Assembly (NCBI GenBank): GCA_963677345.2
Contig: CAXXLC010000039.1
Span: 186,001-250,000 of the forward strand
Length of the DNA: 64,000 nucleotides
Direction: 5' to 3'
Source of the DNA: Saccharicrinis sp963677345
GTDB taxonomy: Bacteria; Bacteroidota; Bacteroidia; Bacteroidales; Marinilabiliaceae
Position numbers and translations under genes: made by a program. Shown here in pieces: positions 50,753 through 60,425 of this stretch. The number at the start of each line of letters is the position of its first letter. Position 1 is the first letter of the stretch. The notes under the pieces were generated by a model, which was given only the letters and a program-made list of their open reading frames with translations, was not told where the DNA came from and made no database searches.

Positions 50753-53488
50753 TTATTCTATCTGATAATTATACAGGTAATTATTATCTCCTCCTACAAT
50801 AAGGTTAAACTGACTGCTTGAAGAGCTTAAAAAACCAATGCTAAATCTGGATTTTCCTTTTAATGGGAAATTTTTATAAATACTTCCATCATTATTCAAA
50901 AGATAAATCTTTTGATTTTTTTCATCATAAACTCCGATTTTGATATTTGAAGATGAGAAATAATATAAATCAGCATTTAAAGATATATTTCCTTCTATAT
51001 GTTTTGAGAAGACTTTATCTCCCTTGTTTGTATATAAATTTAAGCTGTTATGCGACAGAAGTAAAATTTCGTTTCCTTTTTTATCAGAGATATTATTATA
51101 TAAAAAATAATGATCTTCGTTAGTGTTGTTTAATGTCAGAGTAGTTACATTTCCATCAGATAGGTTAATAATTTTAGCGTTTCCTGCTTTGTCAGATGTA
51201 ATGACAGAAGTATTGTCATATTGATAAAAAAGACTGTTGATATTTCTAACAAAATCATTTTTAATAATTACCCGTGTCTCCCCTCTCCTATTTAAAATAT
51301 AATTTCTTTTGTCATCAGAGAATATGATGTAATCTTTATTATTTATTCTAAAAAACTGAATGGGATTATTTACAAATCCTTCTGTAGTTTTTGCTTTCCA
51401 TCCTTTGACTATTTTCCCTGTTTTATCATAGGCATATGTTTCCTTGTTTTTACAGGCTACAAATATTCTATAATTTCTGTTTTTATCGTAATCAAATAGT
51501 GATATGGAATTTGTAGCTTCATGCCTAAAATTAATCGGATATTTCTCTACAGCATTCCCGTTTCTGTCAATAAGATATAATTTGTTTTTTGTGTTAAATA
51601 AGTATTGAAGTTTGTTGTTTCTATAGTAGTCGATTTGATATATTTCACTTAGTATTGGATTATCAAGTTTTTTTTGCCATAGTATTTTTCCATTATTGGC
51701 GATCAGGTATAGAATATTGGACTTATCCTGAACTAATATTTCCTTCTCCTGGTTGTTATGATTAATGACCAAAGTTGGTTTTGAAAATATTGTGCTGTCT
51801 AAACCACTTTGCCATACAGTTCTTGGTTCTTTCTCTCTGGTTGGGAGATATTTAACACAAGAATTAGTGTATAGTAAATTTTTCGCATTAGAAATTTGTA
51901 ATCCTATGCCGTAAAATTTTGAGAGAATTTCTTGTTGTTTCTTATTTGGATTTAAGAAACTTATATTTGATTCATTTGGTAATATTGATGTTATTTTTGA
52001 AATATCAATATAAATGTACAAGTTCTCTTTATAAGAAAAATTTTCGTTAAACTGTTGATAATACTTGCTGTAGTATAACGTCTTTTTTAATTCAAACGAA
52101 TATATTATTGATTTAAGTGAGTTGATAGTATTTGCAAATACTAAATAGTTATCAATAAATGTAAAGAATTTATCTGGAGGATCAGGTAAAAATTGTGAGT
52201 ATATATATTTAATTCCTTCTAAGCCATTTGAATGATAAATAGGATACGAAGTTTCATTATCAAGATTGTAGGTGCTTGCAGGTGTGATTGGTTTGTTAAT
52301 TAAATCAGATAGCATCTTAAGGGTTTTAGATTTGCTGATAGTTTCAATAAGTAGATATTTGCCTTCATTAGGGTTTGAGGATGTATTTGATGTATATGCA
52401 AGACAAAATTCATTGTCAAGTATTTTAAATAATTTATTTTTATATTCCTCAGCATTAATATTGAATGACAATTTTTGAATTTTATTATTAAAAGATGATA
52501 ACTGACCTGTGTTTTGGAGGTAATGGTTTAAATTGTTTTTTAATTGTATATTATTATCAATATTGTAATTAAAATAGAATGTAGTATTCGAGGGTAAAAA
52601 CTTACATATTCTTGATACAGATGGGGTTATCCCTTCTAATATTAGATTTAATTTTTCTTTTTCCTTTGAAGGATAAATAAATCCGTTTACACAAAAATTT
52701 TCTTTATTAAAATTAATGTCAAATTCGCCCCATTCACCAACTAAATTTAAAAATGAATGTTTATTTATTTTTTTTAATAGAGTATTATCTAAAAATTCGG
52801 AGGTGTTTTTAAAGTTAATAAATAGATTTAAGTCGCTGTTAGTACTAACTGTTTTATATAATTTACTAAATATTTCATCCTTTTCAAGGGAAAACTCTGT
52901 GTCTAATTGACGAATAGATTTTTCTATAATTAACGATGATTTACTAATCATTAAAAGGCCTGTATCAAAAGTAAGATATAATTCAAAATTTTCAGCAGTG
53001 TCTTTTATTTTATAAATCGTATTTGAATTATACTTACGTTTATTAATTGACCATTTTTTTAATGTATTACTTGTTATAACAGTGCTTATATCTTTAAATT
53101 CTGCTTTGTTAGCTATTTCATATATAAATAATGGAGTAAAGGAGTTTTGGCCTTCCTTATGAAAGGATATTGTTAATGGTTTTCTTTTTAAGGTGTTGAA
53201 TATTTCTGTATTGTAGATTTCAGAACTGTCTAGCTTGTCAATTATATCATTAAATAATTTAAAGCCCTTAAATTCACTTAAGCCACCTTTGTATTCTACT
53301 TCATGATTTAAGGTTTGTATTAGATTATTTAAATTATCAACTTTTAAAATGAGAGAAACATCTGTAGGAATCCCTTTTAATGCATTATTATCTTTATAGT
53401 CTTTATAATTATGTAAAAATGAATAAGAGTATATTAATGTACAGGTTAATATAACACACATTGATATTGTGATAATTTTTTTACGCAT
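50753..53488 (-). CDS. Large envelope protein of unknown function
   Basis: 911 residues. A single N-terminal membrane anchor (IITISMCVILTCTLIYSYSF), then a ~500-residue region that starts LKGIPTDVSLILKVDNLNNL and resembles DUF3352-type bacterial proteins. The C-terminal ~350 residues look like a beta-propeller of short repeats (NNGKILWQKKLDNPILSE, RNGNAVEKYPINFRH, KTGKIVKGWKAKTTEG, NRRGETRVIIKND, LLNNDGSIYKNFPLKGK), a PQQ-like pattern. Very Asn/Ile/Lys-rich. Next to porZ, so an envelope or secretion role is possible but unproven. Confidence 0.7.
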   Translation of the reverse strand: MRKKIITISMCVILTCTLIYSYSFLHNYKDYKDNNALKGIPTDVSLILKVDNLNNLIQTLNHEVEYKGGLSEFKGFKLFNDIIDKLDSSEIYNTEIFNTLKRKPLTISFHKEGQNSFTPLFIYEIANKAEFKDISTVITSNTLKKWSINKRKYNSNTIYKIKDTAENFELYLTFDTGLLMISKSSLIIEKSIRQLDTEFSLEKDEIFSKLYKTVSTNSDLNLFINFKNTSEFLDNTLLKKINKHSFLNLVGEWGEFDINFNKENFCVNGFIYPSKEKEKLNLILEGITPSVSRICKFLPSNTTFYFNYNIDNNIQLKNNLNHYLQNTGQLSSFNNKIQKLSFNINAEEYKNKLFKILDNEFCLAYTSNTSSNPNEGKYLLIETISKSKTLKMLSDLINKPITPASTYNLDNETSYPIYHSNGLEGIKYIYSQFLPDPPDKFFTFIDNYLVFANTINSLKSIIYSFELKKTLYYSKYYQQFNENFSYKENLYIYIDISKITSILPNESNISFLNPNKKQQEILSKFYGIGLQISNAKNLLYTNSCVKYLPTREKEPRTVWQSGLDSTIFSKPTLVINHNNQEKEILVQDKSNILYLIANNGKILWQKKLDNPILSEIYQIDYYRNNKLQYLFNTKNKLYLIDRNGNAVEKYPINFRHEATNSISLFDYDKNRNYRIFVACKNKETYAYDKTGKIVKGWKAKTTEGFVNNPIQFFRINNKDYIIFSDDKRNYILNRRGETRVIIKNDFVRNINSLFYQYDNTSVITSDKAGNAKIINLSDGNVTTLTLNNTNEDHYFLYNNISDKKGNEILLLSHNSLNLYTNKGDKVFSKHIEGNISLNADLYYFSSSNIKIGVYDEKNQKIYLLNNDGSIYKNFPLKGKSRFSIGFLSSSSSQFNLIVGGDNNYLYNYQIE

Positions 53489-53512
53489 GAGGTATTATAG
53501 ATTTTGTTTTCA

Positions 53513-53520
53513 CAAAAATA
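53513..53520 (-). promoter_or_regulatory. -7 promoter box of the 911-residue protein gene
   Basis: TATTTTTG on the minus strand, 24 bp before ATG 53488. It has the same sequence and almost the same spacing as the porZ box at 55987. Confidence 0.45.
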
Positions 53521-53553
53521 ATTTGCTCTGTTTGAAAATAAAAATATGATGTT

Positions 53554-55962
53554 TTATCTGACAATCATAATTTTAGTCGCAAGAAATTTTTCTCCATATT
53601 CATTTGTTGCAAATACTAAATATATTCCGCTAGAAACCTTTTGGTTATTTAAATTTCTTCCATTCCAGGTAACTTGTCCTCCATTTGATATTGTTTGAAA
53701 GACTAATTTTCCACTAATGTCAGTTATTGTTGTAGTTGAATTTTCAATTAAACCTCTTACTGTAATTACGCCCTCATATCCCGGATAAACAGGATTTGGA
53801 AATATGCTAACTGAATTATATGATTCATTGCCCTCTGTAGCTGTTCCTATATATGAAACAATTCCCTTATCTGTAGCGAAGAATACTTCTCCGTTTTCTG
53901 GATTTATACTGATACTATTAATGATATTAGATATTAAAGAACTGTTATTTGTTGTAAAATGGCTTATTGTTTCTGTGCCATCTTCAGATATCAAATATGC
54001 GCCGTTTTGTGTTCCAAACCATTTCCTGTTTGCACCATCTACAGCTATTGTTGAAATATTTTCGCTTTCTAATAAATAATCAGCTAATCCTGATCCATCA
54101 TTTCTGGGAACAAGGATTTTAGACGCCTGGGGATATTCTTCATTAAAAATATTTTGTGGTCGATAATATACAATAGGTCCTTCGTCTGTTCCTATCCAGA
54201 TATATCCATTTTTATCCTCTATAAGGCACTGTAATTTTGATGATATACTCTCACCATCCTGGTCATAAATTTCAATGTTAGAATACCTTGAATCCTCAAA
54301 TGTTATGTTTCGTGGGTTTTGGGGAGCTCGGTAAGTATCATCGCTGGAGTCGTATGGCGTACCGTTTAGATCAGCAACGAATAATCCATTTTGATCTATG
54401 GCAGCAATTGCCCATAAATCACCCGACCTTGTATATATCATATTCCTCAACCAGGTTTGTTCATCAGGGTCTTCATAGGGTAAATAGTTGTATTGAATCC
54501 AGTCTGTTTTTTCATCCTTGGCAGTATATGGTTTTACAACAATAGGATTTGCTGTTTCTTGATTTGCAGCAAACAGGTTTCCGTCATTATCAATTGTTAA
54601 ACCATTTATTAATACCCAGGTACTGGTGGAACTATTAAATACTGGCTGAAGTCCACTATTGTTAATATAGTAATGGTATATGATATTATCGTTTAATAGT
54701 TCAAATATTCCATGTCTGGCACTTGAAATATATACTCTGTTATTATTAGATGGGTCTACAGCTATATCGCTTAAATTAATAGTGCTTAAGGTTGTATTAT
54801 TGTAGGTAAAGGTAAAGTATGGCTCTGTCTCTTTATTTAGTATTTTCCAACCATTCGAACTATGAATTGAGCAGATTGCCGGAGTTGATAATGGAGATAT
54901 CTGGTGTGCCTTCCCATTAATAGCATAAAGTTTATTATTTGTGGATAAGAGTTTTGTACAAACATTTGTTCCCGGACCGTCGGGTACTATATTTAGGTCA
55001 TAATTATCCTGTATCTTAATTATTCCATTTTGCCTATCTCCTATCCAATAATTTTCATCTTCATCAATAAATATACAATTACTATTAAAGGAAAAATTAG
55101 TGTCTTCAATATTGTATTCCTTTATCGAATTTTTGGCTATAAGATTGTTGTAAAAAACATCTACTATATTGGTTTGTACAATCACAAAATATTCTGTAAA
55201 AGAATTAAGATTTACAAAGTTTGTGCAATTATGTATTTTTGTCCAATTGCCATCTGAATAGTGATAAGTTTCATAATTACTGTTCGTATATTTAGTGGTA
55301 ATAATTTGATTATTCACAGATATAACCCCTGTAAATATACTTTTGTCATCTGCTGTATATTCCCAAGTTTCATAAAAAGGAAGAGCATTACTGTTTATAG
55401 GAGCTTTTTTTAAGCCTTTTTCAGTAGCAGCATATATAGAATCAGATGTGTGTGTAATTTGATTTATTATAAGAGAAGTTGCATCATCTCCAATATAATA
55501 GAAATCTGAAATCTCAAGTTTATTATAATCAACAACCAGAATTCCAAAATCCGTTGCACAAAAAGCAAGATTATTAATAAAATCAATAGAATTAATTTTT
55601 TTGCTATCTGTCAATGATTTAACCTTTAAATCTGGAATGTTTTCAATGTTACCGTTTTCAAAAATATCAATATTTCCATTTTCATACCCAATAAAAATTT
55701 TATTTGAATTAGGGATTTTTTTTATAGCTGAAATATTAACATCACTTAAGCCATTAATTTTTGTATAGCGCTCAATATTATAAACTTCAGTGTTGTAGCT
55801 GAAAAGGCCAATTTCAGTAGCTGCATAAACTGTATTGTTTATTTTTGTTATATTTTTCACATTGGAAAAAGATAAATACTCTTGCCATTCACCAATAGCT
55901 ACTTGTGCAATAGTATTTATTGTTATGAATACTGTCAGAAAAAAAAATATCAGGTTTTTCAT
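53554..55962 (-). CDS. porZ: Type IX secretion protein PorZ (beta-propeller with T9SS sorting domain)
   Basis: 802 residues. Signal peptide MKNLIFFFLTVFITINTIAQ; then IGEWQEYLSFSNVKNITKIN, the typical PorZ opening, followed by two-component-regulator-type propeller repeats (IYAATEKGLKKAP, ENYWIGDRQNGIIKI, GYIWIGTDEGPIVYY, RKWFGTQNGAYLI). The C-terminus is a T9SS type A domain (VSIFPNPVYPGYEGVITVRG, ending GEKFLATKIMIVR). PorZ binds anionic LPS and hands it to the PorU sortase. This agrees with the LPS genes elsewhere in the window. Confidence 0.83.
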   Translation of the reverse strand: MKNLIFFFLTVFITINTIAQVAIGEWQEYLSFSNVKNITKINNTVYAATEIGLFSYNTEVYNIERYTKINGLSDVNISAIKKIPNSNKIFIGYENGNIDIFENGNIENIPDLKVKSLTDSKKINSIDFINNLAFCATDFGILVVDYNKLEISDFYYIGDDATSLIINQITHTSDSIYAATEKGLKKAPINSNALPFYETWEYTADDKSIFTGVISVNNQIITTKYTNSNYETYHYSDGNWTKIHNCTNFVNLNSFTEYFVIVQTNIVDVFYNNLIAKNSIKEYNIEDTNFSFNSNCIFIDEDENYWIGDRQNGIIKIQDNYDLNIVPDGPGTNVCTKLLSTNNKLYAINGKAHQISPLSTPAICSIHSSNGWKILNKETEPYFTFTYNNTTLSTINLSDIAVDPSNNNRVYISSARHGIFELLNDNIIYHYYINNSGLQPVFNSSTSTWVLINGLTIDNDGNLFAANQETANPIVVKPYTAKDEKTDWIQYNYLPYEDPDEQTWLRNMIYTRSGDLWAIAAIDQNGLFVADLNGTPYDSSDDTYRAPQNPRNITFEDSRYSNIEIYDQDGESISSKLQCLIEDKNGYIWIGTDEGPIVYYRPQNIFNEEYPQASKILVPRNDGSGLADYLLESENISTIAVDGANRKWFGTQNGAYLISEDGTETISHFTTNNSSLISNIINSISINPENGEVFFATDKGIVSYIGTATEGNESYNSVSIFPNPVYPGYEGVITVRGLIENSTTTITDISGKLVFQTISNGGQVTWNGRNLNNQKVSSGIYLVFATNEYGEKFLATKIMIVR

Positions 55963-55986
55963 GCTGCTTTACAATAATTATACGAA

Positions 55987-55994
55987 CAAAAATA
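55987..55994 (-). promoter_or_regulatory. -7 promoter box of porZ
   Basis: TATTTTTG on the minus strand, 24 bp before ATG 55962, fitting TAnnTTTG. No clear -33 element. Confidence 0.45.
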
Positions 55995-56007
55995 TAAGAT
56001 TGCTTGA

Positions 56008-56598
56008 TTATTTATTGTTTAAATATTTTGAATTCAGGAATTCAACTAATTTTTTAACCGCCATTCCGCGGTGGCTAATTTTATTTTTTTCGTTTAAATC
56101 TAATTCGGCAAAAGTTTGGCAATATCCATCGGGAATAAATATAGGATCATATCCAAAACCTTCATTTCCTGATTCAGACTCTGTTATTTGTCCATTTACA
56201 ATGCCCTCGAACTGAAATTCTTTTCCATCAATTATTAATGATATGACTGTTCTAAACCTGGCTTTTCTGTTTTTAATACCTGCCATTTTAGATAGTACCT
56301 TTGCCATATTACTTTGGGCATTTTTATCTTCTCCTGCATATCTGGCACTATACACGCCTGGTTCACCATTTAAAGCATCAATTTCAAGTCCGGTATCATC
56401 AGAAAAACAGTTTATTTTGTATCTAGCAAAAATAAATGATGATTTTTGATTGGCATTTATTTCTAATGTATGGCCAGTTTCAGGTATTTCCTCATAACAA
56501 CCTATGTCTTTTAAACTTTTTAGATTAATTGACTTGTCAAGTAATTTTTGTATCTCTGTTAATTTATTTTCGTTATTTGTCGCAAAAACTAATTTCAT
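56008..56598 (-). CDS. rdgB: dITP/XTP pyrophosphatase (RdgB/HAM1 family)
   Basis: 196 residues from the internal ATG at 56598 (MKLVFATNNENKLTEIQKLL), the canonical RdgB start. The frame is open 13 codons further upstream but those residues are not family-like. SDDTGLEIDALNGEPGVYSARYAG carries the acidic catalytic residues, with GFGYDPIFIPDGY and SHRGMAV near the C-terminus. It hydrolyses non-canonical purine triphosphates to keep them out of DNA. Follows porZ on the same strand with 45 bp between. Confidence 0.92.
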   Translation of the reverse strand: MKLVFATNNENKLTEIQKLLDKSINLKSLKDIGCYEEIPETGHTLEINANQKSSFIFARYKINCFSDDTGLEIDALNGEPGVYSARYAGEDKNAQSNMAKVLSKMAGIKNRKARFRTVISLIIDGKEFQFEGIVNGQITESESGNEGFGYDPIFIPDGYCQTFAELDLNEKNKISHRGMAVKKLVEFLNSKYLNNK

Positions 56599-56745
56599 AT
56601 ACTCTATTATCTGTTTTTTATTTGCCGTATGAAACATACTATTTTAATCATCTTCGTGTGATAGAATAATTTTACCAAGGCTTGTGTCAAATTAAATATT
56701 AACATAAACGAATCATTTGTTATTAAATTATTTGTAGTTAAAAAA

Positions 56746-56771
56746 AAACAACGACACCAGGGTCGTTGTTT
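56746..56771 (-). terminator. Terminator of the universal stress protein gene
   Basis: AAACAACGAC (56746-56755) pairs perfectly with GTCGTTGTTT (56762-56771) around a 6-nt loop. On the minus strand the hairpin runs into eight T (plus-strand A run 56741-56748). It is 25 bp after the stop. Confidence 0.88.
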
Positions 56772-56795
56772 AGTATACTCGGATAAATATTTTTT

Positions 56796-57629
56796 TCAGC
56801 CAAAACCTCCGTATCCGTATTTCATTAAATCAGTACGTGGGTTAATAACTAATACTGGTATTTTAGAATCATTAGCAATAATTTGTTGTTCATTGGCTCC
56901 AAGTACATAATCATGAAATGCAATATCTCTTGTTGTCATAATAATGATACCACTAGCCTCTATTTTTTTTGCAAAATTTATAGTTTCCTGAGAAAATGAT
57001 CCATTTCCTTCAGAAAGACTGAGTTCGTATTCAATTCCTTTCTCTGCTAGAAAGTTTTTACAGAAAACTAAATTTGCTTTTGTTCTGGGTTCAAGAGCTC
57101 CATCCTTTCCTGATGCACTAAAGAGATAAATTTTGGTATTCAGAAATTTTGAGATAAATTCTGCCCAATACAATTTTTCTTTGTTTTCAGTTTTAAAATC
57201 TACAGGGAAAACCATCTTTCTAACAGGAATATTGGAAGGTGAATCCTGTACAACAAAATAAGGAATTTTTGAACCAACTATTACTTTCAAAGCCCAACTG
57301 CCGGTAAGTTTTTGTAATCCTTTTATTCCATGCGTGCCCATAACAACAAGCATCGCTTCAGTTTCTTCAGCAACTTGATTTATTGTTTTGAAAATAGTTC
57401 CTTCCCGTACAATTATCCTTGGCTTTATGCCTAACGAATCACAAATTTTATTTGCTTCTTCAGAAAGTTTTTCGGTAAGATCTTTAATTTCACTTTCTTT
57501 TTTTACAATATTTAACAATGTAATTGCAATGTTCTTACCTTTTGAAAAATCAATGGCATGTTCTACTGCATACATTGCTATATCAGTAAAATCATATGGT
57601 ACAAGTATTGTTCTTTCTGAATTCTCCAT
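56796..57629 (-). CDS. Universal stress protein with two UspA domains
   Basis: 277 residues, two tandem Usp folds. The first: RTILVPYDFTDIAMYAVEHA and VVMGTHGIKGLQKLTGSWAL. The second: VRKMVFPVDFKTENKEKLYW and IIIMTTRDIAFHDYVLGANE, ending SKIPVLVINPR. The first carries a G-x2-G-like ATP-binding loop; the second has a weaker one. It is a single-gene unit with its own terminator, divergent from the cyclase gene. Confidence 0.9.
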   Translation of the reverse strand: MENSERTILVPYDFTDIAMYAVEHAIDFSKGKNIAITLLNIVKKESEIKDLTEKLSEEANKICDSLGIKPRIIVREGTIFKTINQVAEETEAMLVVMGTHGIKGLQKLTGSWALKVIVGSKIPYFVVQDSPSNIPVRKMVFPVDFKTENKEKLYWAEFISKFLNTKIYLFSASGKDGALEPRTKANLVFCKNFLAEKGIEYELSLSEGNGSFSQETINFAKKIEASGIIIMTTRDIAFHDYVLGANEQQIIANDSKIPVLVINPRTDLMKYGYGGFG

Positions 57630-57675
57630 ATAAACTAATTAAAAAACATAGGTTCTTTTTGCGAAATAAATATAC

Positions 57676-57683
57676 TACTTTTG
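57676..57683 (+). promoter_or_regulatory. Candidate -7 promoter box for the cyclase gene
   Basis: TACTTTTG fits TAnnTTTG 40 bp before GTG 57724. A TTTG at 57658 is too close to serve as a normal -33, so this is tentative. Confidence 0.3.
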
Positions 57684-57723
57684 ATATAAAATCTCTATAA
57701 TATAAAACAAAAAACAAAATTGG

Positions 57724-59535
57724 GTGATTTGTATAATAAAAGATATAAGTATTTATACGATTGGTTCATTAGTATTTACCTGTTTTAATATTTTTTTTAA
57801 TTGTTCTCTTCTTGCGAATGAAAAGGATGTGAAATCAGGCTTTATAATAGAAAATGTAATTGTTTCTGGCGATACCGTAAATCAGAATCTTCTAAATGAA
57901 AAATCAACTTTGCAGATCTCAGATGATGATTATATTCAAATAGATTTTTTTAACCAGAATAATTATAAAGAGAAATTTAAATTTTATCTTAAAGGGTTTG
58001 AAGAAGTTCCTAAGCATTGGACTTATAAAAATAGTTGTACCTATTATCATTTAGATCAAGGAGAGTATGTTTTTAACATAGAAAACAATCGTAACAAACA
58101 ACAAATTATATTAATAGTTAAAAGAAGTACTAACAGGTATCTTATTTCCAGTTTGGTACTTGTTATTTTGGTTATCATTTTTTTTATTGTTTTAAAAATA
58201 GGTGTTGTTGATGCTTTAAATAAAAAGGTGAGCAATTGGCATCAGGATTCAGTAGCACCATTGTTTAAAAAGTACCTGAAGCCAAATACTGATATAAGAG
58301 AAGATGATAATAGAAAATTAACTCATAAGGCCACGGTTAAATATGATAAGGCTACTGTGTTATTTGCCGATATTCAGGGTTTTACTAAGATTGTGGAGCA
58401 TTTAAATCCGGAAACTCTGATTGATGAGTTAGATAGGTTTTTTATTTATTTTGATGAAGTGGCAGATAAACATGGTATCGAAAAAATTAAAACTATTGGA
58501 GATGCTTATATGTGTGCCGGAGGATTACCTGAGAAGAATAGTACTAATCCAATAGAAGTTGTTTTGGCAGCACTTGAAATGCAATACTATATGCAACAAT
58601 CAAAACATAGTTCGCAGAGTAATTCTGATGAATTTTGGAAGCTGCGAATAGGGGTTCATACTGGTCCTGTAATATCCGGCGTAGTGGGCAGAAAAAAACT
58701 TTCTTTTGATATTTGGGGAGATACTGTTAATATTGCAAGCAGGATGGAGTCATCTGGTGTTGCAGGTAAAATTAATGTTTCAGGTATTACTTATCAATTG
58801 GTGAAAGATTTTTTTGTCTGTGAATATAGAGGTAAAATGCCTATTAAATATAAGGGAGAAACAGATATGTATTTTGTTACAGGTATTGAACCATGTCTTA
58901 GTATTGACGGGAATGGATTAATTCCTAACGAGGAGTTTAAAACTAAACTTCAGTGGATAAGATATAATGATTTAGAAGAATTAATTTTACACCAGTTGAA
59001 GGAGGAATTACCTTCTTATTTAAAATATCATAACCTAAAACACACTATAGATGTTTGTACACAGGTTGAAGTAATTGGACGAGCTGAGGGGTTAAATAGT
59101 AAAGAGTTATTATTGGTGAAAACAGCTGCATTATTTCATGATACAGGATATATGATTAATCCAATTAAACATGAAATTTATAGTACCCGGATAGCTCGTG
59201 AAATATTACCTAGATTTAATTTCACTGTAAGTGAAATAGAGGCTGTTAATCAGTTGATAATGGCCACAGAAATGAGTTTTGTGCCCAAATTATTAATGGA
59301 AAAGATTATTAAAGATGCAGATTTGGATTATTTAGGTAGAGCAGATTTTATTCCTCTTTCAGAGAAGTTATGGGAAGAAGTAATTCATTTTAATGGGAAG
59401 ATGTCGCAAAGGGAATGGAATATAAAGCAGTATGACTTTTTATCAAAACATATTTATTATACCAATACAGCCAGAAGTTTAAGGCAGGTTAATAAGGAAA
59501 TACAGTTGAAAAAAATTAAGGATTTTTTGGTTTGA
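57724..59535 (+). CDS. Membrane class III adenylate cyclase with C-terminal HD domain
   Basis: 603 residues, GTG start chosen because it gives a signal-like N-terminus (IYTIGSLVFTCFNIFFNC). A periplasmic region follows to about 138, then a membrane span (LISSLVLVILVIIFFIVLKI) and the cyclase domain about 205-385: VLFADIQGFTK and IGDAYMCAGG (metal Asp pair), SFDIWGDTVNIASRME (transition-state Asn/Arg). Lys in EKIKTIGD and Asp in FDIWGD fit ATP as substrate. Residues about 430-600 are an HD domain (HNLKHTIDV, ALFHDTGY, IKDADLDYLG). Synthesis and a possible hydrolase are therefore on one chain. Confidence 0.87.
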   Translation: MICIIKDISIYTIGSLVFTCFNIFFNCSLLANEKDVKSGFIIENVIVSGDTVNQNLLNEKSTLQISDDDYIQIDFFNQNNYKEKFKFYLKGFEEVPKHWTYKNSCTYYHLDQGEYVFNIENNRNKQQIILIVKRSTNRYLISSLVLVILVIIFFIVLKIGVVDALNKKVSNWHQDSVAPLFKKYLKPNTDIREDDNRKLTHKATVKYDKATVLFADIQGFTKIVEHLNPETLIDELDRFFIYFDEVADKHGIEKIKTIGDAYMCAGGLPEKNSTNPIEVVLAALEMQYYMQQSKHSSQSNSDEFWKLRIGVHTGPVISGVVGRKKLSFDIWGDTVNIASRMESSGVAGKINVSGITYQLVKDFFVCEYRGKMPIKYKGETDMYFVTGIEPCLSIDGNGLIPNEEFKTKLQWIRYNDLEELILHQLKEELPSYLKYHNLKHTIDVCTQVEVIGRAEGLNSKELLLVKTAALFHDTGYMINPIKHEIYSTRIAREILPRFNFTVSEIEAVNQLIMATEMSFVPKLLMEKIIKDADLDYLGRADFIPLSEKLWEEVIHFNGKMSQREWNIKQYDFLSKHIYYTNTARSLRQVNKEIQLKKIKDFLV

Positions 59536-59651
59536 TTAAAATCTTGCTTTTTTATATAAATGAATTATTCTAAATTAGAATTGAATATTTTTTTGTTTTC
59601 TTTGAAACTTCAAAACAGATTAAACGTAACAGGATAAATATTTTTAAAAAA

Positions 59652-60038
59652 ATGGCGAAATCGTACGAACCGGAAAATAAGTTGCCAAACATGATTGGTT
59701 CTGGGACCAAGATCTCAGGTAATATCGAAACAAATGGAGATATTAGAATAGATGGTGAAATTGAAGGCAATATTCTTTCTAAAGGGAAAGTAGTAGTTGG
59801 ACCTAATGGTAGAGTTAAAGGTGAAATTAATTGTGCCAACTCTGAAATATCAGGAAATATTGAAGGAAAGATCTTGGTGAGTGAATTATTGTCGCTTAAA
59901 GCTTCTTCAAAAGTATTGGGTGACGTTATTACTTCTAAGCTTACCATTGAACCTGGTGCTATATTTACAGGTAAGTGTGAAATGGGTGGTAAGACAGGAA
60001 ATACTCAGGCAACAGATAATACAAAAAACAATAAGTGA
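59652..60038 (+). CDS. Bactofilin (polymer-forming cytoskeletal protein)
   Basis: 128 residues. The core shows bactofilin beta-helix rungs: NMIGSGTKISGNIETNGDIR, IDGEIEGNILSKGKVVVGPN, GRVKGEINCANSEISGNIEG and GDVITSKLTIEPGAIFTGKC. Bactofilins form filaments at the membrane in shape or polarity control. The stop overlaps the next start (GTGA), so it is the first gene of an ATP synthase transcription unit. Confidence 0.92.
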   Translation: MAKSYEPENKLPNMIGSGTKISGNIETNGDIRIDGEIEGNILSKGKVVVGPNGRVKGEINCANSEISGNIEGKILVSELLSLKASSKVLGDVITSKLTIEPGAIFTGKCEMGGKTGNTQATDNTKNNK

Positions 60039-60415
60039 TTGATAAGAATTTATTTATAGAGATTAGAAAATTCATCGTATTTGCATTTATAATTTACTTG
60101 CTTAATTACCTTATCGCTAGTTATTTTCATGAGAATTTAATCAACGAAGTTCATGTAATTCAGGTTTTTTGTGTGCTATTGTTTGGTGGATTAATTTTTA
60201 TAACTAAAGTTCTTGCAAAAATAATTCCCAGTTTTATAATTTTTATTTTGATGGGTTTTATTGGATTTAAATTGATTGCCGCTGCCTTATTCATTTTTGT
60301 GTTATCTGAATTTTCAGAGGATAATGAGAATCATATTGTTCTTGTTTTTATGACTAACTATTTTTTACACCTTATTTATTCTACAAAAAAAATAGTTGGC
60401 TATATTCAAAATTGA
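60035..60415 (+). CDS. Small membrane protein in the AtpI position (DUF6168-like)
   Basis: 126 residues, GTG start overlapping the bactofilin stop. Four hydrophobic segments (FIVFAFIIYLLNYLIASYF, VIQVFCVLLFGGLIFI, IIPSFIIFILMGFIGF, LIAAALFIFVLSEF). Place and topology match the AtpI-like proteins that precede atpB and assist c-ring assembly in many bacteria, but the sequence is not clearly AtpI. The DUF6168 label is from memory. Confidence 0.65.
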   Translation: MIDKNLFIEIRKFIVFAFIIYLLNYLIASYFHENLINEVHVIQVFCVLLFGGLIFITKVLAKIIPSFIIFILMGFIGFKLIAAALFIFVLSEFSEDNENHIVLVFMTNYFLHLIYSTKKIVGYIQN

Positions 60416-60425
60416 TATTGTATTT

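Noticed and set aside
56599..56637. Longer N-terminus of RdgB
   Set aside because: The extra 13 residues do not match the family, and MKLVFATNN at 56598 is the canonical start.
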